This document shows, one piece after another, positions 1 through 7,282 of a stretch of DNA of 64,000 nucleotides (positions are counted from its first letter, which is position 1; each line of letters opens with the position of its first letter). The notes beneath the pieces are model-generated. The model was not told where the DNA came from. It searched no databases and saw only the letters and a list, made by a program, of their open reading frames with translations. This stretch comes from Dokdonia pacifica (GTDB taxonomy: Bacteria; Bacteroidota; Bacteroidia; Flavobacteriales; Flavobacteriaceae), in NCBI RefSeq assembly GCF_900188275.1, contig NZ_FZNY01000004.1, positions 62,001 to 126,000 of the forward strand. Reading direction: 5' to 3'. Both the position numbers and the translations under genes were made by a program.

Positions 1-1
1 A

Positions 2-169
2 CTAATTTCAAACATTGGGAAAGTTAAGGTTTTAAATAGAGAAGAACAGAAATCAATAAACGGGGCAAGTCAATGCTATTTTGATTGCCATAACAGTTGT
101 CTTGCTAGTTCTAATGGATGCAGATCACATTATGCTGCTTGCATGGATGTTTGCACTCTTGGTTGTTAG
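2..169 (+). CDS. Cys-rich RiPP precursor, 5' partial (EQK-INGA leader type)
   Basis: The frame is open at the left edge, so the start codon lies outside the window. The visible 55 residues contain a leader ending LNREEQKSINGA, a double-glycine-like (GA) processing site, followed by a 33-residue core. The core has seven cysteines with mirror-symmetric spacing: C-x3-C-x3-C-x6-C-x6-C-x3-C-x3-C. It also has six Ser/Thr. The leader resembles that of the precursor at 11390 rather than the LTLNKETISNL type. The peptide is probably cut and exported by the C39 exporter of this locus. Whether the cysteines form thioethers or disulfides cannot be told. A longer overlapping reading frame from 81 is a shadow. 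Confidence 0.7.
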   Translation, partial: LISNIGKVKVLNREEQKSINGASQCYFDCHNSCLASSNGCRSHYAACMDVCTLGC

Positions 170-229
170 CATCATTAATATTAAAAATAAATTGGCATTT
201 TTGAACATAAAGATGCTTAATTACATACT

Positions 230-270
230 AAAAGAGGGTGTTTATAAATTAAACGCCCTCTTTAATTTTA
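230..270. terminator. Bidirectional terminator
   Basis: The arms AAAGAGGGTGTTT (231-243) and AAACGCCCTCTTT (251-263) pair with one wobble. T-rich flanks lie on both sides. It separates the convergent precursors ending at 169 and 300. Confidence 0.75.
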
Positions 271-299
271 TTCTAATAATATGGTTTTTAATAAGACAA

Positions 300-524
300 T
301 TAACAATTTTGTTCGGTCATAATTTGATTATCGCAATCATTAAAACAAGATTTACAAGTAAAATAAAATGTTTCTGGACAAGTTGCAGTTCCCGTTGGGC
401 AGATATCGGGATTTTTAGTATGTCTTGTTACAATACCTCCCGTACCTCCAATAATAGCTACTGAATCATTTAATCTTGATATAGTTAATTTGTTTAAGCT
501 TAGTACTTTTTTTGATTTTTTCAT
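300..524 (-). CDS. Lanthipeptide-type precursor paired with the regulator at 626-2350
   Basis: A 74-residue peptide with a basic leader (MKKSKKVLSLNKLTISRLN) and a double glycine at residues 26-27 (IIGG). The core is rich in Thr and has six Cys at 42, 49, 57, 60, 64 and 74. This composition suits Ser/Thr dehydration by the LanB pair and Cys addition by LanC. The leader motif SLNKLTISRLN matches three other precursors of the locus that also follow a TPR-AraC regulator. It lies 101 nt downstream of the regulator gene on the same strand but has its own promoter (554-584). The peptide class is inferred from leader, composition and neighbours. Confidence 0.8.
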   Translation of the reverse strand: MKKSKKVLSLNKLTISRLNDSVAIIGGTGGIVTRHTKNPDICPTGTATCPETFYFTCKSCFNDCDNQIMTEQNC

Positions 525-553
525 GAGATTTATTTTTTGTTTTTTATTTGGAA

Positions 554-584
554 CAAATCTATCTTTTTCAACGAGCTATGCAAA
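554..584 (-). promoter_or_regulatory. Flavobacterial promoter of the precursor ending at 300
   Basis: On the minus strand TTTG (581-584) is followed after 19 nt by TAGATTTG (554-561). This fits the Bacteroidota consensus TTTG-N19..21-TAnnTTTG. The start codon is 30 nt downstream of the -7 box. Confidence 0.65.
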
Positions 585-605
585 GGAAAAATGCCTTGTT
601 TATCT

Positions 606-627
606 CGAAATTTCAGGAATTTCGACT
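606..627. promoter_or_regulatory. Inverted repeat upstream of precursor promoter, candidate operator
   Basis: CGAAATT (606-612) and AATTTCG (618-624) are inverted around TCAGG. The site lies just upstream of the -33 box of the precursor promoter and overlaps the 3' end of the regulator gene. Its right half, GAATTTCGACT, resembles GAATCTCGACT in the inverted repeat at 2522-2554 upstream of the same regulator. Function is inferred. Confidence 0.35.
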
Positions 628-2350
628 AAATAGTTGTATCATTTTTAAGGTTTCTTATGTAGTAAGAGGGTTTGATGCCTGTTTTCTTCTTGAAGGCAGT
701 AGCAAAGGATTCAGCGGTATTAAAGCCCGCTTCTTCACTAATACTTTTAATGGTGTATAACTGTAAAGTCTTGTTTTCTTTTAATTCTTTTAAGATATAA
801 TCAATTCTATGATCATTAATATAGTTAATGAACGATTTTCCCTTATGAATATTTATAATTTTAGAAAGATACTTAGTATTAGTACTACATTTTTTTGCTA
901 ATGAAGTAATATTAATATTAGGTACTAAAAACTCATTTTTAGCTTCAAACTCATCTAATTTTTTCAAGACAGAAGTAATTACCGTATCATCAATATTTAA
1001 TTTCTGAACAGGCGTTGTAGTAATAGGAGTTTTGGGACTAGTTGTTTTTGGCTTTTCTTTATTGTTGAGCTCTGAAATAATAACATTATACCGTTTTCTA
1101 TGTTTCTTGTATCTGCTATATTGAATAATAAATAATAGCATTGATAGTAAAATTAAGAGTCCTAGATATATGGTTCTAGTGTTCGTTTGATCTTCTAATT
1201 TGTCTATTAATACTTGCTTGCTTTTTAATAATTGTGGCGTATCAAAGTCAGCATAAAGTCTATCTGTTGTTTTTAAATTTCTAGAAGAGATGATTGTTTT
1301 AAGTTCTAGAAATTTATTGGTAATATCCAATTGGTTTTTAAAATCACTTTTTTCTTGGTAATATGAAATAAGAAAATCATAAGCAGTACTTGCTTCTGGA
1401 AGTACAAGTTTTGTTTTAGTAAGTATAGAATCTACTTTTAAATAATAGGATTTTGCTTTTTCCTGATTTTTATATTGAAGTTGCTGTATTTTGCCAAGGT
1501 ATATTTGCGATAGGATATAATAGGTTTGACTCTCTGGATTTAATTTTAATGTTGAAGATCCTTCTTTTAATAATTCTTGTGCGCTTATGTAATCTTTTTT
1601 ATAATAAAGATTTATTCCTTCATTAATAGTTAAAATCTTTCCATATGAAGGGATTACTTGATTAGCAATATCTATAATAGTATTATAATAATAGGTGGCA
1701 GAATCGTATTTTTTATTATGACGGAGGGACTCTGCGATGTTTATAACATTGGTAATAGTTCTTATCGTGTCAATAGGTTGTTTTGTGTTTCCATATTCAA
1801 AACATCTTTTGTAAAGTTCTAAAGCTTCATCATGCTTTCCTATACCTTCTTTTACTTTGGCGATATTGGTAAGTAGAATATATTGATATTCTTCTATTTC
1901 ATATTTTTCAACAAGCTTTAATGCCTTTAAATAATATATGAGTGCTTTGTCATATTCATAATAATCATGATAGATACCTCCAATATTTGTATAAACGGGA
2001 ATTAATTCAATACTCTCTAATCCTTCACTTTCAAAAATGGCATGTTCAATAAGTGCAATTTTCTCGGTTTTATCTACTTCATAAGCAGAAAGTGTATTTA
2101 ATGTGATTGCTTTTTTTAGTTTATCATCTTCATTTGTCGCTTTTGCTAATGATGTTTTTAAATACAGCATGGCAGAAACAGTATCCTTATAACTTGTACG
2201 AAACTTGCCAAACAGATATGAATAAGACTTATCAGAAAGAGAGTCTGGAATTTTAAAATCACTCTTTTCTTGTCCTATACAAATACTACTTAAGCATAAA
2301 AAGTATATGATTTTAATATGCCAACTCGTGGATTTTAAGGGGGAGGTCAT
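626..2350 (-). CDS. Membrane-anchored TPR / AraC-type HTH regulator (copy 1)
   Basis: A 574-residue protein. An N-terminal signal segment (about 10-27) is followed by a periplasmic helical region of TPR-like repeats (about 90-330; for example a DYYEYDKALIYYLKALKLVE unit). One membrane helix lies at 391-410 with a basic cytoplasmic side, and an AraC-type double-HTH domain covers about 472-570, ending in GFNTAESFATAFKKKTGIKP. The topology implies that the TPR part senses something in the periplasm and the HTH part binds DNA. The gene sits directly upstream of a lanthipeptide-type precursor. Three paralogues (3969, 9283, 12004) have the same layout. TPR domains bind signal peptides in RRNPP regulators; that the ligand here is the neighbouring peptide is inference. 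Confidence 0.85.
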   Translation of the reverse strand: MTSPLKSTSWHIKIIYFLCLSSICIGQEKSDFKIPDSLSDKSYSYLFGKFRTSYKDTVSAMLYLKTSLAKATNEDDKLKKAITLNTLSAYEVDKTEKIALIEHAIFESEGLESIELIPVYTNIGGIYHDYYEYDKALIYYLKALKLVEKYEIEEYQYILLTNIAKVKEGIGKHDEALELYKRCFEYGNTKQPIDTIRTITNVINIAESLRHNKKYDSATYYYNTIIDIANQVIPSYGKILTINEGINLYYKKDYISAQELLKEGSSTLKLNPESQTYYILSQIYLGKIQQLQYKNQEKAKSYYLKVDSILTKTKLVLPEASTAYDFLISYYQEKSDFKNQLDITNKFLELKTIISSRNLKTTDRLYADFDTPQLLKSKQVLIDKLEDQTNTRTIYLGLLILLSMLLFIIQYSRYKKHRKRYNVIISELNNKEKPKTTSPKTPITTTPVQKLNIDDTVITSVLKKLDEFEAKNEFLVPNINITSLAKKCSTNTKYLSKIINIHKGKSFINYINDHRIDYILKELKENKTLQLYTIKSISEEAGFNTAESFATAFKKKTGIKPSYYIRNLKNDTTI

Positions 2351-2649
2351 TAATGAATTATATTTTTTGGGAAAATAATCAATTTAAATTAAAGAATTAT
2401 AAGTGATATTTAAGAAGATCCTTAATGAGTTTAGGTATGATTTTATTAAAATTAAAAAAGAAATATTTTTAATTTTAATTATTTGATTGTTAGGTATTTA
2501 TATGTTTTTTGGTTTTTTAAAATTCCGCGAATCTCGACTTAAGATTCACGGAATGTCGATTGCCTTCCCTTGTGTTAGCTTCAAAAAAATCCAACTTTTG
2601 AACTGTTCAAAACGGACAACATTTAATTAATCTTTTAAAAACAATAATT
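2351..2649. other. Intergenic region between regulator 1 and lipoprotein gene
   Basis: An AT-rich divergent region. Its only clear structure is the inverted repeat at 2522-2554. No extra reading frame with a plausible start was seen. Confidence 0.5.
2522..2554. promoter_or_regulatory. 13-bp-arm inverted repeat, candidate operator of regulator 1
   Basis: ATTCCGCGAATCT (2522-2534) and AGATTCACGGAAT (2542-2554) form arms with one mismatch and a 7-nt spacer. The repeat lies 172-204 bp upstream of the regulator start and about 100 bp upstream of the divergent lipoprotein gene. No T-run follows, so it does not look like a terminator. Confidence 0.4.
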
Positions 2650-3318
2650 ATGAAAAATTTCAAGTATTTATTTTTAGCATCAGCATTTGCATTCTTCTTT
2701 AGCTGTAGTACAGACGAAAATTCTAATGAGTCTTCTTTAGAGGCAGAAAACATAGAAGTTATTACTACTACTATAGATGATGATTCTACAGACGACCAAG
2801 TTCCACAAAGCACATTGCGTTATGGGGATATTACATTCCAGACAAATAGTGATGGTACAGTAACAAGAACAGCACCAGGGCAAAAAACGTATACGATCAT
2901 TAATGAAAGTGTTAAAAATTCTTCTTTAGAAATACGTAGAGAAAGAGGAAGTGATGTTATTCAAGAGTATGTAATTACAAATCCAATTACAAGAGAATCT
3001 TTAACGATAAATAATATCAAAGAGCATAATGGGTATTATACGTTTGATATGACAAGCGATTTAGGAATCACTGCAGAAAATGTAACTTTTGAAGGAGATC
3101 TTTCTTTCTTACAGTCCAACCAAAGAGTTTGCCCTCCTTGCGTTGTGATTATTGTAGTAGTAATTATAGATGCCGCTGTAGAGCTTCTTTCTGATAGCCC
3201 ATTAGAACAATGTGCTGCAGCTATGAATGCGCTTAACTGTTCAAGTGGAAATCCATATATGGACTATGATGAAGGAGGGTGGTTTTCAAACCCATCTTGT
3301 GAAGTAGGGTGTAACTAA
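2650..3318 (+). CDS. Secreted lipoprotein with Cys-rich C terminus, function unknown
   Basis: A 222-residue protein. The signal peptide ends in a lipobox with Cys19 (AFFFSCSTDE), so it should be a lipid-anchored envelope protein. Residues about 30-150 are acidic and probably beta-rich. The last 60 residues differ: CPPC at 161-164, a very hydrophobic stretch VVIIVVVIIDAAVELL, then Cys at 188, 197, 217 and 221. I do not recognise the family. It lies between two regulators of the lanthipeptide locus and is divergent from regulator 1. A role in immunity is possible, because no LanFEG exporter or LanI is evident, but this is speculation. Confidence 0.7.
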   Translation: MKNFKYLFLASAFAFFFSCSTDENSNESSLEAENIEVITTTIDDDSTDDQVPQSTLRYGDITFQTNSDGTVTRTAPGQKTYTIINESVKNSSLEIRRERGSDVIQEYVITNPITRESLTINNIKEHNGYYTFDMTSDLGITAENVTFEGDLSFLQSNQRVCPPCVVIIVVVIIDAAVELLSDSPLEQCAAAMNALNCSSGNPYMDYDEGGWFSNPSCEVGCN

Positions 3319-3347
3319 TCATTACATTGTTAAAACAATACTAAACG

Positions 3348-3387
3348 AATTGGAAAGGCAAGATGTCTAGATATCTTGCCTTTTCAA
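3348..3387 (+). terminator. Terminator of the lipoprotein gene
   Basis: Long arms AATTGGAAAGGCAAGAT and ATCTTGCCTTTTCAATT with one mismatch, 30 nt after the stop codon. Confidence 0.7.
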
Positions 3388-3476
3388 TTATATCTTTTTA
3401 AAAATCACATATAAAAAATAGCATAAGATAATGTAGTAGTAATGTGTAGGCTATTGTAGATAAAGGAAAAATAAAG

Positions 3477-3749
3477 ATGAAAAATATATTAAAATATGCA
3501 AGAGGCATCCCTTTAATTTTATTGTATATATACTACCGTTTTATAAAAAACGGACTGTATGAATCTATCTTAAAATTAGGAGTGTTAATTTTAATTTTAT
3601 TGATTTCTTTAAACATTTTTATCTATGTAAAATATCATACTGAAAAAAAAAGAATATCTAATATCATAACATTTATGCTCATAATTATAATCATAATTAT
3701 AACATTAATATTTCTGACAAATCTTTTTTTAAATTGGGATCAAGGATGA
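3477..3749 (+). CDS. Small integral membrane protein, function unknown
   Basis: A 90-residue, very hydrophobic protein with two strong membrane helices (about 31-51 and 62-84) and a weaker hydrophobic N-terminal stretch (about 10-22), linked by short basic loops. The start at 3477 is preceded by TAAAGGAAAAATAAAG, an unusually purine-rich leader for this genome. I recognise no family. Small membrane proteins next to bacteriocin genes are often immunity proteins. Here that is only a suggestion from position, between two regulators of the locus. Confidence 0.5.
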   Translation: MKNILKYARGIPLILLYIYYRFIKNGLYESILKLGVLILILLISLNIFIYVKYHTEKKRISNIITFMLIIIIIIITLIFLTNLFLNWDQG

Positions 3750-3818
3750 TTCAAATTGTAAAAAAGAGACATGATTTCCCTTTTTTCTATCGTATGATTA
3801 CGTAAGAAAAGAAATTGA

Positions 3819-3856
3819 TAAGCTTAGTATTCGTGGTGCGATATTAAGCTTTTTTT
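3819..3856 (+). terminator. Terminator after the small membrane protein
   Basis: AAGCTTAGTATTCG pairs imperfectly with CGATATTAAGCTT around TGGTG and is followed by seven T. It lies about 70 nt past the stop codon. Confidence 0.6.
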
Positions 3857-3870
3857 GCTTTCGCGAAAGC
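3857..3870. repeat. Palindrome GCTTTCGCGAAAGC
   Basis: A copy of the window-wide 14-bp palindrome, directly after a terminator T-run and 98 bp upstream of regulator 2. The right side extends to GCGTAT. Confidence 0.8.
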
Positions 3871-3968
3871 GTATGAAACTTCAAATAAAATAAGTTATTC
3901 CCTATATTTCAGGAGTATATCTTAAAATGAATCCTTATTTTTATATCTCTCAACCGACTTAAAAATAA

Positions 3969-5696
3969 ATGATGTATTCCCCCTCCCGATATAAAATATA
4001 TCTAACAAGTATTCATATACTTATTATTTTCTTCTTGCCTATACAACATAAGGTATTTGCACAACTACAAGATATACCTAAAGATATAAGGCAAGAAACA
4101 AATGATCAGCTTAAATCTAATATTCTAGAATTATCACAAGAAGAGGCAGTTATCTATGAAAAAGAGTTGTTGCGAAGACTTGAGAGTAATTCTGATAGAG
4201 TTGCTTTATATGAAGAGTTAAGTCGCGCATTTTCAAAACAAGGAGATAATAAACGATCTATAAGATATGTCAAAGAAGCTATTTTATATGCTCAGTTTAT
4301 AAAAGACAAAGAAAAACTTATTGAATTATATAGGTTATTAGGAAATTCTGAATTATTTGCTTGGCATGATCAAGAAGCACTTGATGCTTATTATAAAGCA
4401 TTAGAAATTGCCCAGAAGCAAGGTAATATTGATCAAAAAGTGATTTTTTTGAACCCTAATATTGCTATTATTAGGCGTAGAATGAGACAGCTAGATAAGG
4501 CATTGGAAGCCTGTAATGAAGCGTTGGCCATTATACCCAATACAATCTACAATAATGAACGAGATCATGTGAATTTACTCACTATAGTTTCAGAAGTTCA
4601 CCTAGATATACAACAATCAGAAACTCGCTTAGATCTACAACAGTATGATACTGTTTTAAAATATGTAAATCAAGGTCTTTCTATGAGTAATGAATTAGAT
4701 TATAAAGCGGGTCTCATAGATTTATATACAAAAAAAGGAACCGTTTATTTTTATAAAAAGGATTATACCGCAGCACTACAGTATTTAAAAACAGCAGATC
4801 GAATTCTTAAAGAAAGTGAGATAAAGCACAAATCCTTTGTGATTAATATTAATTATTTTTTGGCTAGCTGTTACGTAGAGAATAAAGAATATAAGAATGC
4901 AATTGACAAATTACAGCAGATTATAGACTTAAAAGAAGAAGAAGATAAAAACCATACTAGATTAATTAACACCTATAAATTAATGGCGACTTCTTATGAA
5001 GGCCTTGGAGAAAGTAAAAACTCTTTATATTGGTATAATAAGTACAGTACATTAAATGAAAAGTATCAAAAAGGTAAGGACAAGGTTGTAAATACCATTT
5101 ATGAAAAAGATACAGGGATTTTAGGTCAAGAAATAGCAGTACAAAAAAGAAATGCTATTTATTTTTTATGTCTTCTTATAGCTGTTTCTGGAATCTGTAT
5201 TCTTATTATATATATCTATAAGAAGAAACAACGTGCTAGTAAGCAATCCTTTAATAAATTACTTAAAAAGGTAAATCAATTAGAAATGTCTTCTAAAGAA
5301 TCTCCAAAATCAAAGGAGAAGTCTCGTGAGGTTATTATTGATGATGAAAAAGTAAGAGCTGTCCTTAAAGGCCTTAAACGTCTAGAAGATCAAGAGTTTT
5401 TTCTTAATACAGATTGCAGCTTGCGATCTATGGCTAAGAAAGTAAAAACAAATGCTACTTATTTATCTAAAATTATAAATACACATAAAGGACTTAGTTA
5501 CAATGATTATATTAATAATCTTCGTATAGATTATGCCGTAAATCGAATTAAAAGTGATAAGAAATTTCGATCTTTTTCTATTAAATCTATTGCTACTGAG
5601 CTAGGATATAAAAGTGACTACTCATTTGCAAAGCATTTTAAATCTAAAACTGGAATTAATCCGTCATACTACATAAAGAGGATAGAAAATATTTAA
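3969..5696 (+). CDS. Membrane-anchored TPR / AraC-type HTH regulator (copy 2)
   Basis: A 575-residue protein with a signal sequence (about 10-32), periplasmic TPR-like helical repeats (about 65-370), one membrane helix at about 396-417 followed by KKKQR, and a C-terminal AraC-type HTH domain (about 475-575) ending SKTGINPSYYIKRIENI. The HTH domain is closest to copy 4 (12004): both have AVLKGL, KTNATYLSKIIN and FRSFSI. A second ATG three bases on is equally possible. The gene is followed on the same strand after 177 nt by a lanthipeptide-type precursor (5874). The likely role is transmembrane sensing coupled to transcription of that precursor; the ligand is unknown. Confidence 0.85.
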   Translation: MMYSPSRYKIYLTSIHILIIFFLPIQHKVFAQLQDIPKDIRQETNDQLKSNILELSQEEAVIYEKELLRRLESNSDRVALYEELSRAFSKQGDNKRSIRYVKEAILYAQFIKDKEKLIELYRLLGNSELFAWHDQEALDAYYKALEIAQKQGNIDQKVIFLNPNIAIIRRRMRQLDKALEACNEALAIIPNTIYNNERDHVNLLTIVSEVHLDIQQSETRLDLQQYDTVLKYVNQGLSMSNELDYKAGLIDLYTKKGTVYFYKKDYTAALQYLKTADRILKESEIKHKSFVININYFLASCYVENKEYKNAIDKLQQIIDLKEEEDKNHTRLINTYKLMATSYEGLGESKNSLYWYNKYSTLNEKYQKGKDKVVNTIYEKDTGILGQEIAVQKRNAIYFLCLLIAVSGICILIIYIYKKKQRASKQSFNKLLKKVNQLEMSSKESPKSKEKSREVIIDDEKVRAVLKGLKRLEDQEFFLNTDCSLRSMAKKVKTNATYLSKIINTHKGLSYNDYINNLRIDYAVNRIKSDKKFRSFSIKSIATELGYKSDYSFAKHFKSKTGINPSYYIKRIENI

Positions 5697-5730
5697 AATC
5701 AGATTGTTAGTTTTTTTTAAATTTAATTAT

Positions 5731-5764
5731 AGAACCCTATTTTAAACAATTTAGGGGTTTTGAA
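5731..5764 (+). terminator. Terminator of regulator 2
   Basis: AACCCTA (5733-5739) pairs with TAGGGGTT (5752-5759), followed by a short T-run. It separates the regulator from the precursor at 5874. Confidence 0.5.
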
Positions 5765-5873
5765 TTATGTTTCTATGGAGATTGCAGTTACATTTAAGGA
5801 ATGCAAAAAATCAATATTTTAAGGTTTTAAGCATATAAATTATTTATTAATTATTGTTAAAAATATACTCAAA

Positions 5874-6047
5874 ATGAAGAAACAAGTAAAAAAAGTAATT
5901 AGCCTTAAAAAGCTTACAATTGCTAGGGTTCAGACAGGTGAGATGAATCATATTAAGGGAGGTGATTGCATCCCTACAAGCCATTGTTATGAAGATGAAG
6001 ATTTATGGACAATTGTGTATTGTGGTTATACTGTTAATATTCCGTAA
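5874..6047 (+). CDS. Lanthipeptide-type precursor paired with regulator 2
   Basis: A 57-residue peptide, ATG at 5874. The leader ISLKKLTIARVQTGEMNHIKGG ends in a double glycine at 29-30. The 27-residue core has Cys at 32, 38 and 50 and Thr/Ser at 35, 36, 46 and 53, and includes DCIPTSHCYEDEDLW. Close Thr-Ser-His-Cys spacing could give a small ring, but the ring pattern is not predictable here. The leader is of the regulator-paired type (KLTIA). A hairpin terminator follows at 6071. It lacks the GAAAACCT leader element seen before other precursors. Confidence 0.8.
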   Translation: MKKQVKKVISLKKLTIARVQTGEMNHIKGGDCIPTSHCYEDEDLWTIVYCGYTVNIP

Positions 6048-6070
6048 TATATTCATTCTTTAATATATAA

Positions 6071-6097
6071 CGCTATCAATTCTGATAGCGTTTTTTT
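6071..6097 (+). terminator. Terminator of precursor at 5874
   Basis: CGCTATCA (6071-6078), loop ATTC, TGATAGCG (6083-6090), then seven T. Confidence 0.85.
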
Positions 6098-6201
6098 GTG
6101 CCTTATTTTGTTTGATATAAGGCAGTTGTTTTTTTTATCTCATTGATTGTTAAGTATTTTGAAAGGAGAAATTAAACAAGTATTTGTAGTTTGATTTTGA
6201 A

Positions 6202-6250
6202 AGGGAATACCGAAAACCTTTAAAATAGAGTAGGTACACGTTATTAAACC
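6202..6250 (+). promoter_or_regulatory. Conserved precursor leader element, copy 1
   Basis: GGGAATACCGAAAACCTTT..AGAGTAGGTACAC, then TTATTAAACC. It ends 10 nt before the ATG at 6261. ACCT and AGGT within it could pair around a 12-nt loop. Shared with the copies at 6561, 6989, 7228 and 13814. Confidence 0.6.
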
Positions 6251-6260
6251 ATATTTGATC

Positions 6261-6407
6261 ATGAAAAAGTCATTAAAAGAATTAACCCTTAACAAAGAAA
6301 CAATCAGTAATCTAGAATTAAGCAAAATTGATGGAGCAGGTACACATTGCTGTCCTACTGTAGGAGCATTAAATAGCTGCCCACCTCCAGGAGTACAATG
6401 CTACTAA
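6261..6407 (+). CDS. Short lanthipeptide-type precursor, PPPG group, member 1
   Basis: A 48-residue peptide. The leader MKKSLKELTLNKETISNLEL continues to SKIDGAG. The processing site is GA or AG at 25-27 instead of GG. The core is 21-22 residues: THCCPTVG, a short linker, then CPPPGVQCY, with Cys at 30, 31, 40 and 47. It shares leader and core ends with the next three genes, so the four are tandem paralogues. The CC pair next to Thr and the invariant proline-rich tail suggest a rigid, conserved C-terminal ring or binding surface. Assignment to class I lanthipeptides rests on the nearby lanB/lanC genes. Confidence 0.85.
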   Translation: MKKSLKELTLNKETISNLELSKIDGAGTHCCPTVGALNSCPPPGVQCY

Positions 6408-6445
6408 AAAATAAGAACTATACTATTAAAGTATAGTGTATAAGA

Positions 6446-6482
6446 TAAGGACTGTCTATAATATAAGGTAGTCCTTTCTTTA
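6446..6482 (+). terminator. Terminator of PPPG precursor 1
   Basis: AAGGACT (6447-6453) pairs with AGTCCTT (6470-6476) and a T-rich tail follows. Confidence 0.6.
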
Positions 6483-6560
6483 TGAGTAATTCATTCATAG
6501 TAGATGAGCGTTCATACTTTTCATATTTGATTTGTTACAATTTGAACTGTTAGAATTAAA

Positions 6561-6606
6561 AGGGAAAACCGAAAACCTTAAACAGAGTAGGTACACTTTA
6601 TTAAAC
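6561..6606 (+). promoter_or_regulatory. Conserved precursor leader element, copy 2
   Basis: AGGGAAAACCGAAAACCTTA, then AACAGAGTAGGTACAC and TTATTAAACC. Almost identical to copy 1 although the upstream DNA differs; it ends 10 nt before the start codon. Confidence 0.6.
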
Positions 6607-6616
6607 CATTTTGATC

Positions 6617-6766
6617 ATGAAAAAGTCATTAAAAGAATTAACCCTTAACAAAGAAACAATTAGTAATCTAGACTTAAACAAAGTTGAAGGAGGAGGAAAG
6701 ACACATTGCTGTCCTACAGATGGCCCTTTAAATACTTGCCCGCCTCCAGGAGCACAGTGCTACTAA
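6617..6766 (+). CDS. Short lanthipeptide-type precursor, PPPG group, member 2
   Basis: A 49-residue peptide nearly identical in leader to member 1 (first 18 residues the same), with site GGG at 25-27. The core reads KTHCCPTDG, linker, CPPPGAQCY, with Cys at 31, 32, 41 and 48. The differences from member 1 fall in the core linker (TVGALNS against TDGPLNT) and in the residue before QCY. This looks like a recent tandem duplication with some diversification. It has its own terminator and its own copy of the leader element. Confidence 0.85.
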   Translation: MKKSLKELTLNKETISNLDLNKVEGGGKTHCCPTDGPLNTCPPPGAQCY

Positions 6767-6811
6767 TCTGTAAATAATATTTATATTTAGTTTAGAGGAC
6801 TTTATATATTT

Positions 6812-6846
6812 AAAAAGCTATCCTATTTATCGGATAGCTTTTTTTA
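6812..6846 (+). terminator. Terminator of PPPG precursor 2
   Basis: AAGCTATCC (6815-6823) and GGATAGCTT (6832-6840) form a perfect stem, followed by T7. Confidence 0.85.
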
Positions 6847-6988
6847 TGTCTAATGGTTATGCTAGTGACTTTTGTAAATAATTGATTTTTAGCACCTTAT
6901 TTTGTTTGATATGAGGTGTAAAATGTTGTAAAGTGCTGATTTTCAGCATAATTTTATAAAGAATCAATTTGGATCATTAATTGATTTT

Positions 6989-7033
6989 AGGGACATGCTG
7001 AAAACCTATACTTAGAGTAAGCTCTTTATTAAC
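6989..7033 (+). promoter_or_regulatory. Conserved precursor leader element, copy 3
   Basis: AGGGACATGCTGAAAACCTA, then TACTTAGAGTAAGC and TTTATTAAC. The GAAAACCT and AGAGTA blocks are kept; the possible AGGT pairing partner is not. Confidence 0.55.
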
Positions 7034-7048
7034 TAATACAGGATTATT

Positions 7049-7216
7049 ATGAAAAAATTATTAAAGCAATTAACATTAGACAAAGAAGTAATTAGCAATT
7101 TAGACTTAAACCAAGTGAAAGGAGGAGGTTCATGTAATTGTAACGGTAATAACGGGGAAGGACCAACACAAGGACCACTTTTTAGCTGCCCACCTCCAGG
7201 AGTGCAATGTTACTAA
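7049..7216 (+). CDS. Short lanthipeptide-type precursor, PPPG group, member 3
   Basis: A 55-residue peptide. Leader MKKLLKQLTLDKEVISNLDL, then NQVKGGG (residues 25-27). The longer core begins SCNCNGNNGEGPTQG and ends SCPPPGVQCY, with Cys at 29, 31, 47 and 54. The front of the core is changed from CCPT to CNCN plus a Gly/Asn-rich insert, while the tail is exactly that of member 1. Few Ser/Thr remain (Ser28, Thr40, Ser46), so at most three dehydrations are possible. No terminator separates it from member 4, so the two are probably co-transcribed. Confidence 0.85.
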   Translation: MKKLLKQLTLDKEVISNLDLNQVKGGGSCNCNGNNGEGPTQGPLFSCPPPGVQCY

Positions 7217-7227
7217 ATACATATTAA

Positions 7228-7268
7228 GGGGATGTCGAAAACCTTTCTAGAGTAGACGCTTTATTAAC
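7228..7268 (+). promoter_or_regulatory. Conserved precursor leader element, copy 4
   Basis: GGGGATGTCGAAAACCTTTC, then TAGAGTAGACGC and TTTATTAAC. It lies in the 66-nt gap between members 3 and 4, where an independent promoter has little room. This favours an element acting in the RNA. Confidence 0.55.
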
Positions 7269-7282
7269 TAATACAAATTATC

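Noticed and set aside
81-464. 127-codon plus-strand frame at the left edge
   Set aside because: It overlaps the real partial precursor in another frame and continues antisense over the precursor at 300-524.
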